A DNA stretch of 64,000 nucleotides from assembly GCA_032629725.1 (NCBI GenBank), contig JAFEVB010000002.1:558001-622000 (forward strand), given 5' to 3'. Position numbers and translations under genes: made by a program. Source of the DNA: Gremmenia infestans (taxonomy: Eukaryota; Ascomycota; Leotiomycetes; Helotiales; Hamatocanthoscyphaceae). The notes under the pieces were generated by a model. That model searched no databases. It was given only the letters and a program-made list of their open reading frames with translations, and was not told the DNA's origin. Below, piece by piece: positions 9,063 to 20,819 of the stretch (the stretch's first letter is position 1; each line of letters begins with the position of its first letter).

Positions 9063-10448
9063 ATGATGGAAACTGCAACAGCAGCAGCAGCAGCCGTCAA
9101 AGGCCTCGTCCAAGCAACCCATCCCCTAAAAGCGCAATGGCGCCGCATCGACACTCCGCCCCTCCCCCGCTCCTCCCACAGCCTTTCCATAGTCGCCGGC
9201 CGTGCCTACATCTTCGGCGGCGAAGGCTTATCCTCAGGTGAACCAATCGATAACGATATGCACATCATAACCCTCCCATCCGGCTCCGTCTCCTCTTCCG
9301 ACTACAAAGCCGTGTCTGCGAAACCCGAGTTTCCAGAAGACGAAGTCCCGGGAAATCGAGTCGGACATACGGCGGCTGTGATTGGAGAGCGGATTTTCGT
9401 GTTTGGGGGGAGGGGAGGTAGGGATATGAAGCCGTTGGAGGAACACGGGAGAGTCTGGATCTATGATACTAGATTGGATGTCTGGACATACCTCGATCCC
9501 ATTCCTGGGACGCCGTACCCGGAAGCGCGCTCGTATCACAGTAGTGTTGCGATTGAGAAGCCACAGCCGGCGAATATGAAGAGTATAAAAGTTGACCAGG
9601 CGACGGAAAGCCCGAGTGTGGATGTGATTGCAGAGGGTGCTAAGACGGATGAGCAGATGGGGGGGTATGGGACGTTTTTTGTGCATGCGGGGTGTCCTGC
9701 TAGTACGAGGACCGACGAGCTGTGGGGCTTTGATGTCAGGAGCCGGACGATCGGTGATCTTTGGGGTTTTGATGTTCGGAGTCGGACGTGGAAAATATTC
9801 CCTACTGCGCCGGGGAAGCCGAGGGGTGGGACGTCCATTGCTGTCTCGAAGCAGAGGATTTATCGATATGGCGGATTCAACGGAGCTGACGAAGAAGGTG
9901 GCGAGCTCGATTTCTTGGAATTGCAACTTGAGACGTTTAGTGACAGTAAGGGTGGTACTGGAGAGGTTGGGGTCACTGCGAAGGGAAGCTGGCAGACGTT
10001 GAATTTCAAGGAGGAGAACATGAAGTTCCCAGAAAATCGAAGTGTCGCGGCTATGGAAACGATTACTACCGGCATGGGAAGAGAATACTTGGTTCTTATG
10101 CTTGGCGAAAGGGACCCAAGCACTGAAGGCCATGATGGAGCGGGGAAATACTGGGGAGATGTCTGGACATTTCAGTGCCCACCTCTAGGAATGACCGGCG
10201 CAAGCTTCAAGGACGCTACATGGCAAGCTCTAGGACGAGAAACAGGAGAAGGTCTTTGGAGTCCGGTGGCCGTTGCAGATGCTGAAGGAGTTGAGGGAGA
10301 AGATGTGCACAAGTTGGTCCCTGGGGAACGAGGGTGGTTCGCTAGTTCGACTCTCGGAGACTTGGATGCGACCAGTGTGATGATATGGGGAGGTTTAAAC
10401 GGGGAAAAATCGACAGAAGCTAATGGCTGGATTCTGACTTTTGAATGA
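9063..10448 (+). CDS. kelch-repeat protein
   Basis: Intronless ORF, 461 residues. Kelch blades are marked by AYIFGGEG, IFVFGGRGG, FFVHAGCP, IYRYGGFNG and VMIWGGLNG, each followed by a W/Y-rich strand (VWTYLDPIPG, TWKIFPTAPG), giving a five- to six-bladed beta-propeller. There is no BTB domain, signal peptide or TM segment. Fungal stand-alone kelch proteins of this size resemble plant nitrile-specifier-like propellers, but substrate or partner cannot be read from sequence. Start follows a short poly-Ala/Gln-like N-terminus. One oddity is a 13-codon tandem duplication, LWGFDVRSRT repeated at about residues 221-243, that lengthens one blade; its two copies differ at many synonymous sites. Converges with the next gene, 107 bp between stops. 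Confidence 0.88.
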   Translation: MMETATAAAAAVKGLVQATHPLKAQWRRIDTPPLPRSSHSLSIVAGRAYIFGGEGLSSGEPIDNDMHIITLPSGSVSSSDYKAVSAKPEFPEDEVPGNRVGHTAAVIGERIFVFGGRGGRDMKPLEEHGRVWIYDTRLDVWTYLDPIPGTPYPEARSYHSSVAIEKPQPANMKSIKVDQATESPSVDVIAEGAKTDEQMGGYGTFFVHAGCPASTRTDELWGFDVRSRTIGDLWGFDVRSRTWKIFPTAPGKPRGGTSIAVSKQRIYRYGGFNGADEEGGELDFLELQLETFSDSKGGTGEVGVTAKGSWQTLNFKEENMKFPENRSVAAMETITTGMGREYLVLMLGERDPSTEGHDGAGKYWGDVWTFQCPPLGMTGASFKDATWQALGRETGEGLWSPVAVADAEGVEGEDVHKLVPGERGWFASSTLGDLDATSVMIWGGLNGEKSTEANGWILTFE

Positions 10449-10555
10449 AGCATGGATAGGGCGGAATGGAAAAGCAAAGACAAAAGACAAAAGACAAAAT
10501 CTAATATCATTTTATGTGAAACATATACGCTTAATTCAAGACTTCAAAGCTCAAC

Positions 10556-11434
10556 TCAATACATCATCTGTATCTCCCTTCCAAAATCCTCACTCCCCAA
10601 CCAAACCTCCTCCCTCTTCCTCCTCCTCTCCTCCGCCCCCCACACAACCCCCCTCTGCCCCCCCAACGCCCAGCACCCAACCACCGCAGCCACAACCGCA
10701 AGCACACAACACACCACATCTACCCCGCGCGCCGCTACCGCATTCTCGCACTCCCGCCGCGGAAAATTATTCGCGTAGCTACTCACCTGACATGCCCAGG
10801 ATTCGAAATCGAAGCTCCCTTTATCGTAGACTCCCCACACGCCCCGGTACGAGGCGTCGAAGGTAGAGGATTGGAGGCGGGTGATGAGGACATAGAGGGT
10901 TGTGAGGAGGGAGAGGAGGGCGTTGACGAGGAGGATGGAGATTAGGGGCGCGATGGGCGGGATTGGGTATGTCTGATTGTGTGGTCAGCCTTTTCTTCCT
11001 TTCCATGAAATTTTGTCGCGGATTGAAAATATTGTGTGTGCAGAGATGGATTTGAGGAAGGAGGTAGAGATATTTGAATTATAACCATAGAATAACATAA
11101 TAAAAACTAATTCATAAGCGTTCCAACTACTCACTTTATCACCATCCGGCCAAAACAGCACCGCGAATATCATACACGCCGAAGAAACCACTATCGAAAC
11201 AACACTTGACGCAAGCGCCAATTTCGAACTCGCGGTATTCAGATTCTGCGGCAGGACTTCCAAAACCGGATACGCCTGCCCGTCGAAATTTATAAGTCGA
11301 GATAAATCCGCGCTCGGCTTGGAAATAAATGCTAGGATCGAGGAATACAACGTCGCTGTAAGTATCGAGGCTAGTAGCAGAAGGACAGCGCATATGAAGA
11401 AAGCTGCGCGTGGGCGCGGGGAGAGAATTGTCAT
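10556..11434 (-). CDS. small four-TM membrane protein
   Basis: Two exons (11434-11135 and 10972-10556) with a 162-nt intron (GTGAGT...CAATCAG) give 238 residues. Hydrophobic segments: about 11-35 (FFICAVLLLLASILTATLYS), 72-95 (LALASSVVSIVVSSACMIFAVLF), 105-125 (IAPLISILLVNALLSLLTTLYVLI) and near 185-205 (VVCCVLAVVAAVVGCWAL). Between TM3 and TM4 is a loop with SWACQ that could hold conserved cysteines. This four-TM layout is shared by fungal MARVEL/SUR7-like families, but I see no diagnostic motif, so no function is given. The C-terminus is Arg/Lys/Glu-rich and low complexity. The exon 2 frame was chosen because it alone continues the TM pattern. Confidence 0.75.
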
Positions 11435-12733
11435 TGTTTGTTGATTGATTGATTGATTGAGGAAGAAGGTGGGGATTATGGAGTAAAGGTAAGATAACGG
11501 TTCTGGTGGTTACGCTTATATGTATGCGAAAGTCGATGGGTTCTAATAATAACCATGAAGGATCACGACGCTAGATTTACGAAATCTAGTCTGGGACCCG
11601 CGCCCCTGGAAATCGTCCGCACGCATGTTGTAGGGTAGTTGATAGGCTCAGCCTCTAGTCACAACATTTTATCCGAGCCGCCTCATATTCCAACAGGGGA
11701 GTCCTGCCTGCGACTGGCGAACGGTTTGGAAGCCCCCTGTTACTACATATCCTAGAAGTTTCAATATAAAAATGGCCCTAAGTAAGATTCATTACGGAAA
11801 TTAGGTATATAATCGTTAATCTTGTGACTTATTCCGCCTGGCGTAAAAGTAATTTGATCACTTTGTACCTAGGGCTCAAATGATACGCTTTATATAGTAT
11901 ATGTCATATTTACCTAATCAAGTGGTTAGGAAGAGTACTTCAGTTTACCAGGTCACTTAATAGTTACTATACATCCTCACTATAGAAAAACCGGGGTTCG
12001 AATTATCTTTACGCCGCATAGAGTATGAAACGTCTAACAACATAGCCTGATTTGATCCTGCGGGCGGTAGGACCCCACTCAGCTTAACATTTTATAACCT
12101 TTATCGCTAGTGAATCTTAAGCAGTCTACTTGTTAGGAAACGAGCTTCACCTCCACTTTTACTCAAATACTACAGCCTCTGATAAGATGCTTTTCCTTGA
12201 CCCCCCGCCGATTTCGTCTCTAAAGTATTGGTGTACGCCCTTCTCGCCCGAAGAATCAAGAGAGCTTTAAGGTTAAGTCTTGTCACCAATATTTTCTACT
12301 CCTCTTCCCTCCTCTCAGCCACGTCACTGCATCTAACGCACTGCATACAGAGCGATTTCCCCAAGACATCCAGCCTGCAGTTTTTGAGTCGCGGCTGCTA
12401 GATTCCTTCTACACAGAGAAAGTCTTGTCCAATTAGTACATTGAGAACGATCATGGAAATAGCAAGTTCTAGCATTTCTATCTCGTGTATACAAGAGATC
12501 CTGGAGAGTCAGATCTCCTTGCTCTACGACAGTGCTTGGAGAGCCAGGTCACGTGTTCCAACATCCCATACGTTCCTTGGGTCGCTTTATAGGCCACTAT
12601 GCCCCTCGTGCGACACTCTACAATAAAAGGAACCGTAATTCCCCCCAAGGGTTCTACTACGTCTATGAGCCAGACGTTGAGCCTAAGGTCCCTCGGTCAC
12701 GTGCCCATATGTAGCACTCAACTTGTGCAGCGT
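11435..12733. other. AT-rich gene-poor region
   Basis: Starts with a GATT/ATTG tetranucleotide repeat (about 11439-11460) in the promoter of the 4-TM gene. At 11915-12010 a tRNA-like block with AGTGGTTAGG (A-box-like) and GGGGTTCGAATTA (B-box-like) may be a decayed SINE. No protein gene is supported. Confidence 0.45.
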
Positions 12734-15208
12734 TTAGTGAAGCTCAAAAGTTTGTACATTGGCAGCGTCTGCTTCTTCGCCATCCATGATTCCATCGACA
12801 TAGCATTCTCCGACGAGCAAAAAATGGCCATCTACGCGACGCAGCACAAGAGGAACTGGGAGTTGGGGAAATATGCAGACGTCTCCGGACTCCAGGATTT
12901 CGGGACCCAAGCCAAGAAAACCTCTTTGCGTGGAAAACAGTCGCCTATTTCGCGACACCAGCAGGGCCAGATCCCAGAAGTCGTTGCCTTTCGCGCACGT
13001 TGCACGTTGCTCTAATTCTTTGGGGACGGGAAAGATCCTTGACGAGGACGCAACAGACGGGTCGAGGATGGACTACTCGTGATTATACATCTGTGACCAG
13101 AAAGCAATAAAGCTGTTGAACAAGTCGGCGTCGTTCATTGGTTGCATACGGATCGATGGCCGTGCTTGATCGAAATTATCGGCTGTCGAGACGCGGCAGT
13201 ATGACCTCAGCTTCTGTACATCTGTTTTCATGTTCGGCGACAAATTGAAGCCGAGGACGGAGTTCCAGATGCCCAAGCAAGCGTGGCTGTGAGGGCTAGT
13301 GTGCGGCCTGATTGGCTCTGTCGACGACAATATCGTGTCTACCAAGATACCTTTCAGGGAAAGAAATTTCCAGGAAATTGTCATGGTCACCTTTCCATTC
13401 TCACCACTATTACCACCACTATATGGGCGAAATCCAGGTGAGATACGAACTCTGAAGCCAAGCTGGCAATGGATATCGGAGCGATCCCACCGGGGAACCC
13501 ATGTGGAGTCCTCGTTTTCCAAGGCCGTCATTCTTAGAGGGTCATGTTGGAGTGCGCACAGGAGAGGGAAGAGCGCTGCCCCCTTGGATGTACGCAAAAG
13601 ATTTACGGCAAGGTTAAAATTGATATCGCCGACAGATTCCCGGTAGTTAGGCTCCAGTATCCGCGAGGACAACGCGGCAAATATACTGGATCCACTGCCG
13701 ATTCTGTAAACTGGATGGAGTCGAGGATTTTCTAGCTCGTCTAATCGACGAGATTGGTTCAGGATATTTGCAAGGGTTTTGATTTTCTCTGGCGATCGCT
13801 CAATTGGATTGCTGGCTGTAGACCCAGCAGTCTGACGAACACCGAGTGTGAATGAGACGGAATCATGGACATTTCCGCAACTGGAGCAGTTGTCGTTGCG
13901 CGGGAGTGTTGGCTGGGTTTCTGGGGGCATGACGGGCTCCAGAGAGTGACCTGTCCACGGACAATCGTGACCAGAATCATCATCGTTATGATGGAGATCG
14001 TCGTGCAGCTGGACGCGGGCCTTTGCGACCTCATGGGCTACTTCTTCATGGCTTGCTCCCTTCCGGATTGCGGCGACGACGTCAACACAGTAATCCCTCT
14101 CGCCATCCAACACTGTCTCCACCCATGCTGAAGGGTGCGACAGCAACGCGAAGACCTTGTCGCGCGGGTTTGTACTCTCGAATTGCCTACTCTGAACAAG
14201 GAGCTCTAGGAAGGGGACCAGAGGTGAATGGCCGTAGGACTCGAAAGTTGATAAAGATCTGGTTGGCAATGAGAACCTTCCCGAGACTTCGTCAAATGTT
14301 ACAGCCCAGAAGACGAGCCAATGTAAAGCCTTGAAGTTTACTTCTGATTTCCCGCACACAATTAGAGCCTTGGAGGCGTAGCTAACTTCCTGGCGGATCC
14401 ACATGCGAGAGAACCAGGATCGCTGGAGTAACGGCGCGATATGAACTGGAATGTTCGATATTAAGAGATCAACAAGTTTTTCGCTGCCTCCTTGCATAGC
14501 CGACAAGATTTGTGCCAGCTAGGAACTACTCTGATTCCTATTAAATTCTTTTAGGTTTACAGAAGCTAGCCCATCTGTGCTGATAGAGTCGAGCTTGGTT
14601 CTGGTGGCGATTTTGTCGGCCAGGGAGAAGGTAAAGTCTGCATGCCCGTCGTCGTCGTTAGGGCCAAGCCAACATATGACTTGCGTAGCCTGGGAATATA
14701 TAGACGACATCAACAGGACCTGGCTCGCTCTCTCGTCCTCATTGTTCTGGTTAATGCAGATACCGTCGGCCCATAGCGTTCTTGATGTCTCGGGCTGACG
14801 GATTGCTCGGAGCGCAGTTGCGAGGCTTGCCGTGATTTTCAGCAGCTTCTTGTTGCATATAAGATCTTCAGTCTTGGCTGCGTCGCCCCAGACATAAGAG
14901 AGTGCCTCATATTGGTAGATGGGTCTCCGGTGCATGGCCTCTGCGTCCATCATGGCGCTTAAGAAGGGTGTTGCCGCCATAAGAGAGCATTCGAGCGGAT
15001 CGCAGCTAGTCCCAGGGAAGAGGGACAACAGCCGGATAATCGGTTGTTCTGGAGTATCAGGAAGATGCTCGTACGAATACCACTCATGCGTGGTACTAAC
15101 AGCCGATTCCACTTCGGGAGTGAAGTCTTCCATGTTGAAAAATAACAACCCTCTGATTGAATATCGTCTGATGTCAAACGCCTGACTAATAGTACTGGCA
15201 CTGCGCAT
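12734..15208 (-). CDS. HET-domain (heterokaryon incompatibility) protein
   Basis: Reads as 793 residues in three exons (15208-14561, 14518-13089, 13037-12734). HET domain (PF06985 type): YEALSYVWGD, LWADGICINQNNEDERASQV, then SQATQVICWLG and WFSRMWIRQEV. The middle has DSTWVPRWD and LSLKGILVDTI; the end has GFLGLGPEILESGDVCIF and GECYVDGIMDG, the usual C-terminal block of this family. HET proteins trigger cell death after fusion of incompatible hyphae or in other recognition. In-frame TAGs at 14519-14521 and 13073-13075 fall inside proposed 42- and 51-nt introns (both multiples of three); both introns are short and the second has no clear branch site, so premature stops remain possible. The first methionine or M26 (MEDFTPEVES) may be the start. 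Confidence 0.75.
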
Positions 15209-15780
15209 GCATTATCCTACACGGATATAAGATAGAGTGGAGAGAGCAAGTAATTTATAAGAGCGGAAATGGCGATATCAGGCCTTTGGTAGGAGATGTG
15301 CCACGTCAATCATCACCTAGCGTAGCGGAGCGTGGAGGAGGCTTACCTCCCCTCTATAAAATTGCGATAAAATTCTGAATTACCCGCGCTCTTGCTTGTT
15401 ACTTATTAATCACATATATCAGGCGGGGTTCGTCTTAGCCTAATGAACTGGACTTCCTTGATGACAGCCTATGAAAGCGAGGCAATAAGAAATGATACAT
15501 CGCATTATTGCTTCTGCCTAAACATATAGGTCTCTTCAAGCGTAGCAACTGATGGGATTACTAGAAAGTAGGGCTGGAAGGGTTCCGATGAGATGCCTTC
15601 GGCTGGAGGCGGAAGGGCTCCCAATTTCGATTTGGAAGGGCTCTCTAATAAACTCCACAGATGCCACGTAGGCCTCTGTAAAAAGAATATATATATTGTA
15701 TACTTCTCCACGACATTGCGTACTTTATTTCACTTCTCTATCCTATGTCGCCCTTAAAACGCTTTATATCAATAACATTA
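15209..15780. other. intergenic region
   Basis: Promoter of the HET gene plus AT-rich sequence. No gene recognised. Confidence 0.5.
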
Positions 15781-15790
15781 ATAGACTCCA

Positions 15791-16330
15791 GGGTGGTACA
15801 GGAAGCATTTCGACCATTCCGATAGCCTTCCGGATCTTGACTTTGCGCAGGACAAATTTCTTAAGTTAGATGGCCCAAAACTTGTCGAGGATGTCTTTAA
15901 AGACTTCTTTATCACGAACGGCATGCATTGTACCTTCTGGTTGGCCATGCAGTACTGCCACTTTAACATCCTCGCTAGAAGACACTTAAAAGTCTGGTAC
16001 AACCCAGACGCCAAACGCCCCTTCACCACTGCTAAAGGAATGATCTCTTACTTGAAAGACATTTATACCAACCCATATAAAGAGTCTCTTGCTTAAGTGG
16101 AATATATCGAACTCTCATATAACCTATATAAGTACTTTCATAGATTTAAAACACGTTTTATTACTCTCACAGACGATGCCTCCATCGGCTATAACCTTCA
16201 GCATAACAACTCCTTATATAAGCCGCCCGTCGTCATTCAGAATCTCAGTATGAGTGCCTCCCTTCTGATTCAAATATGATATACCCTAGAGCAGGCTTTT
16301 GCACCCGGTGTCTTGCCTAGCGATTAAACA
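15791..16330 (+). mobile_element. decayed LTR-retrotransposon Gag-like fragment
   Basis: One plus-strand frame reads as protein for about 150 codons: LPDLDFAQDKFLKLDGPKL, VEDVFKDFFITNGMHCTFWL, HLKVWYNPDAKRPFTTAKGM, then after a TAA at 16093-16095 (probably once CAA) VEYIELSYNLYKYFHRFKTRF. The order resembles Gag/capsid-like regions of fungal retrotransposons. Stops and TA-rich codons fit C-to-T mutation (RIP). No reverse transcriptase, integrase or LTR is seen, so this is a relic. Confidence 0.55.
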
Positions 16331-16341
16331 GAAGACTTTGT

Positions 16342-16846
16342 TTAAAAAGCCGTGATACAAGTGCAAGCGCTATAAATATTAGCTCAGAGCCACAGCAGAT
16401 TATTGAAGTTCATACCCTGCATCAGAGCAAATTCCACCTTGAATATTACCAGCAGCTTCGCAGCTTGTAGAGCATGATTCCCAGCAGTCAATAGCCTGGG
16501 GTTCTGGCGCTGCCTCCCGTGCCTTGATGCCGGCAAGGCAAGTGCAGGTCCCATCTGCCAGACACAAACCGCCGCGGATGTTTCCAGCTGCTTCGCAGCC
16601 TGTAGAGCATGATTCCCAGCACTGGGCGGACTGAGGTGCTGGATCCGGGGAGCGTTCCTTGACACCAGTGAGGCAAGTGCATGTTGCATCGTCTGAGCAG
16701 AAACCACCACGTAGGCTACCACTAAAGACACAGCTAGTAGAACAGGTGGACCAGCATTGTGCGACAGGGGATAGTTGAGGAGAGGGTATTGCTATTGTGC
16801 TTGAGGCAAGGGCTAGAAAGGTACCGAGGAGAAATTGGTATTGCAT
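16342..16846 (-). CDS. secreted protein with three tandem CS-alpha-beta (defensin-like) cysteine units
   Basis: Two exons (16846-16416 and 16369-16342) give 152 residues. Residues 1-20 are a signal peptide (hydrophobic core FLLGTFLALAS). Three units follow with identical spacing C-x3-C-x3-C-x10-C-x5-C-x-C, at 31-58, 76-103 and 121-148, each with a GG before the fourth cysteine, as in the gamma-core of CS-alpha-beta defensins. Linkers are short and rich in Pro/Ala/Asp, each starting just after a K-x-R (VKER, IKAR), possible processing points. The unspliced ORF ends early and lacks the last two cysteines; the 46-nt intron (GTATGA, branch GCTAAT, acceptor TATAG) restores them. Likely extracellular, perhaps antimicrobial or effector-like (inference). 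C-x3-C at the start is shorter than in plectasin-type defensins. Confidence 0.82.
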
Positions 16847-18461
16847 GTTGGAGTGTTTGAATGGTGGTATGAAGATTGAAGAAATGTCAAAGAAGCTGCT
16901 TTGCTTATAGAATGATAGGATTCAGGACTGGAATTTTGGGAAAATAGAGCAGAGTTATATATCTATGCTTTGCAAGCTGCTACATGATTGTATGGCGCAC
17001 CAGACGATTCTCCTAGCAACGATTTCATAATATGATGTTGATCACCTGAAGAGGAAAGGGGTTTCTGTTTTATTTTCCCGCGCTATTATCTGCTAGATCT
17101 AATTTTATTGAAAACCTGTACAGCTTGCAGAGTTCTATTCGACGTCAAAGTCAGAATCGTACTTAGGAGCTTATCATTCGCCTACTAGTAACACATATAA
17201 TAGGTTGCCATTTGCTGAGTAAATTCAGAGCAGCTGAAAGGAAGTTAGAAGGTAGCAATATCAACTTCTCACATCTCCTATTGGTCTTGATTTTAAGCAT
17301 TGTCGATCTTAAAGCCTTAAAGTAAGCAAGCTGAATTGCGGAGACGTACATTTAAAGAATATCACCGGTCGGTATCCTAGACGGTCCGTACCGTATCAAC
17401 TCAAAAAATCGTATTGCGCTGTCTCAAACTACTATATAGCGTATTTCGCGAACCTTAAAGTGGATATGTATCTTAGATCTGTCGATCAAAACTCTATTCT
17501 ATCCACATTTAATAAGATCGCTTATATCCATAGCTATTGGTATCGCTAGTCGGGTGGATGCTTGATCTAGCTCGAGCTCAACTAAAATATTCGATAGCGC
17601 GTTTCGATTCTATTGAGTGGGATCGGTATTCACGAGCTGATCTACATCTATTATGAATTTGAAGGTTAGAAGAACTTTGCATAAAGCAAATTGGAATGGA
17701 AATGTATATCTGGATCGCTGGCAGGGTAATAATGGTGGGTCATGATCACGTGAAGTCATCTTTCAAGAATCGCATATTCCAAGCTATACCGCTGAATCTC
17801 AATTTGAAAGTCTTTTTTACTATAACTTGGATACTAATTCTTAAGGTAAACTGTATTACGCTACCGAAGTAAGAGTTTCTTGAATGATTCCTAACCATAT
17901 CGAATTTCGACATTCGCTAAGATACTACTAATTTTATCGTCGCTGCTTCATTCTAAGTTGATATCTCTTTATTTGAATATCTCATAAATTTAGTTAGGTT
18001 CATGTCTAGATGAGATCGCTACTAAATTCCGAAATCAAACTCAATTCATCGCAGGGGCTAGTTTCCTTACAGTCGAGCTGAAAATGACCAACGAAAACTC
18101 GGTAGAACCCCTATTTTGATATGAAATACACTAGTAATTTTCCACAACCCAAGCTGGAACAATATAGACTTTCACCCACTCACTATTTTAAATCATCAAA
18201 TAAATAAATAAAATAAAAAATATACCTACCTCAAGTTCAAGAATCGGTTTCGCCATAAGCAAAGTCTATAACAGAACACCGTTACTCGGTACTAAAATCT
18301 AGCACAGGAGTACTTGGAAGGTTTGCAAATTATCCCATCCCCTTTCATTTAGTATTTTCTAACATACAGCAAGATGAAATAAAGCCGATGCCAGAACAAA
18401 TTACTCTTCTTCTAAACACTAGCCACTCAGTAAGACGAAGGATACCCATTCCAACTCCCAT
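16847..18461. other. AT-rich gene-poor region
   Basis: Promoter of the defensin-like gene at left (TATAAG on the minus strand at 16904-16909). From about 17000 to 18450 the sequence is AT-rich with many stops in all frames; I see no recognisable gene or repeat. Confidence 0.5.
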
Positions 18462-20602
18462 TTACACAGCGCTACGGGGCCATAAATAGGAGTCGCTTAT
18501 GCCAGTAACTTGGCCTTCCGACATGGTCTCTCCTAGATTGCGGCTCTCAATCGTGCTCCACGTCGAAGTGTGTTCCCCATCTCCTCGCATGGATCCAACA
18601 GCCCTTGAAGATTCTAACCCGGGAGTATGAGAAAAGGCCAAAGGATCCAAGCAAATGAAGGGCGAGTCTGATAATAAGTACTGTGTAATACGTGAGACTG
18701 GAGCGCCCGCTTTGTTGTCCGGTAAATGCAGAGGATCCTGAAGAGCAATCCGATCTAACACTTCTCTGACTCTTTCAGCTAGGGATCCTTCCTCGTTGGG
18801 CTCAGCGGTCAAATGTGGAAGGAGGTGATTATAATCGTCCTCCAGAAGTGTAGCGAGGTGGTTGTCATGCAATCCAGCCCTTGCAGCACATTCACAAGCC
18901 AATCGTAATTGCTCGGCGCTAAGTTTCCACTCCTTTTCGGTTCTCAAAAGAGCTCCATATTTCTGGTATACGTTTGCCATTTCCATGCCGTAATGCATAG
19001 AGTCCAAATGAAGAGGGACATACTCAAGAAGAGCTTGATACATGTGTTTCGCTGAATCGACCATGCCGAAGATTGCGCATTCGTGTGCGAAAGAAAACCC
19101 ACAAATAAGAAGTTGAGGAAACAGCTGCTCTGGATTTCCGTCCGTTTGTTGATTTTGAATTCTGGTCATCATTTGATACAGATAGGATGTCGAGGAAGCC
19201 CAATCAAGCTCGCTCCGATCAACAACTTCTATATAGAGGAGCTCGATAGAATTGAACAACAAGGCGTTCCCATTGTAGGAAGACTCCTTAAACTGGACAA
19301 TGAATCCAGCTAGAGCCTTGAACAGCAACGATGACGACTCTTCCAGGCGAAAAGAACCTGCGAGGAGGAGTCCCAGAAACGATTGAACGTCTATGTAGGG
19401 ATATTTTCCTAGTATCCTGCGGCAACGATGTTCTGCCTCTTCAGGGAGGTTGTTCCTCTCGGCTGCTTTGGCCAGCCCAAATTCTTGCTCCAAGGTTTGC
19501 TCTGCTAATTCTCCAAATTTTTGCTGATGGTCTGCGACAACCACGGCGAGATTGAATAACTCCTCTAGAGCGACTACCTCTGAGTTGGTCTCATCTACTT
19601 CCTCGACTAGATCGGTAGCGTAGGAGCCCAAGAGAAAACCATTGTCAGCACAGCAGAGTCCAGGAGAACTCCCTGGATCCTCGAGGGGATCGAAAAGCTC
19701 TGTAGTAGAAGTGATCAGATCTCTGATTTCAACCATAAAGGTGTCGTGGCTCCCAAGCTGATGAGACAACCCGAAAGGGGAAAACGGCTGTACATCTCCC
19801 CAAAGGTATCTGTCAAGGATTGACTTTGGAGATCCTTCCTGCATGTTGGTCTTGGGTATGAGAGCTTTTCCCTTCTTAGAGCTAGGCGACCAAGCCGACT
19901 CCGCGTAGGAGCTTGAGACTTTTGATATTGCAGAATTGGGGGAGGCGTATGGTTTGTATCGTTCGCACATGTTCTGAATTCCTTTAGCAATGATCTAAAG
20001 AACAACGGGTGGCCGCGTACCGCTGACAGATCTCCTTCATCGTCAAGATCTGGTGTGTGACATTGGATACTAGGAGGTATTGCTTTGTCTGGTAATCAGA
20101 ACTGGTTAGGTGGCCGTGCGCGTAGAATAACTAACCGATATCTGCAGACACATGGATTGTTTTTCTTCTCTTCCAGTTCTGAATTCTTTCAGTAGTTAGC
20201 GAGCATCCCTATAGAAGGAAACTGTGGCCTCGTTCTCTGCTGCTCGTTTTTTCTTCTTTTTGTACTTGTTGTAACCCCATTCTGCTAGCTTCTCTTTCCA
20301 TTTCCTTTTGCTAGAGATTGTATTAATATCAAGGACGGATGCACAAAGTCTCCTCGTAGTAGACATAAAAAGCTGTGCTAATTTTTTTCCAGAATCAATG
20401 AACAGCGTTAGGAAATTAAGAGAGGAGCTTGTGCCGCTTTGCTTTCCACTGCGAGATTATTCACGAACCATGCTAGAAGCCCGTGAGTGTTCTGAAACTC
20501 AGCCATTGTGGCATCCAAACTGTTGCGCTTATAGAATCGACGGATATCAAGTCTGAACTCCTCCAAGTTTTGGCCACGTTTTTTCACTGGTCTCGATTCC
20601 AT
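18462..20602 (-). CDS. Clr5-domain and TPR-like repeat protein
   Basis: Five exons (20602-20469, 20310-20223, 20178-20136, 20088-20021, 19973-18462) give 614 residues with all phases closing. The N-terminal Clr5-type domain is split by intron 1: LEEFRLDIRRFYKRNSLDATMAEFQNTHGLLA, then KRKWKEKLAEWGYNKYKKKKK. The rest is alpha-helical with TPR-like periodicity (ALEELFNLAVVVADHQQKF, AEHRCRRILGKYPYIDVQSF, LRLACECAARAGLHDNHLATL). Clr5-TPR proteins are an expanded family in filamentous ascomycetes; the founder S. pombe Clr5 acts in silencing, but the role of the expanded group is not known. Weakest call: the intron 2 donor (GTTTCC) is non-optimal. Introns 2 and 4 end in the same GAATTCAG-AAC, so they may be related copies. 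Confidence 0.68.
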
Positions 20603-20819
20603 TTTGTCGCTTGTAGGAGTGGCGGTAAAGGAATATTTACGATATTTCTCTGTCGTTACTGAATAGAAGTACGAATTACTAGATGCTGAGATGCGCGAGA
20701 GACGGATTTGGAGGAGAGAAGTAGTGAATACAAATGAGAATAAATGAGAGAGATAGAACCGAGCTTCACAAATAAATAGAAGCATGTAATGTATTGACCG
20801 GATCATGGACCACTCATAT

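Noticed and set aside
12599..13015. 138-residue plus-strand ORF
   Set aside because: Lies opposite the C-terminal HET exon, which has recognisable family motifs.
19974..20020. 26-nt intron (GTACGC...TTTAG) in the Clr5-TPR gene
   Set aside because: Too short for fungal splicing; the 47-nt version ending at GAATTCAG keeps the same frame and was used.
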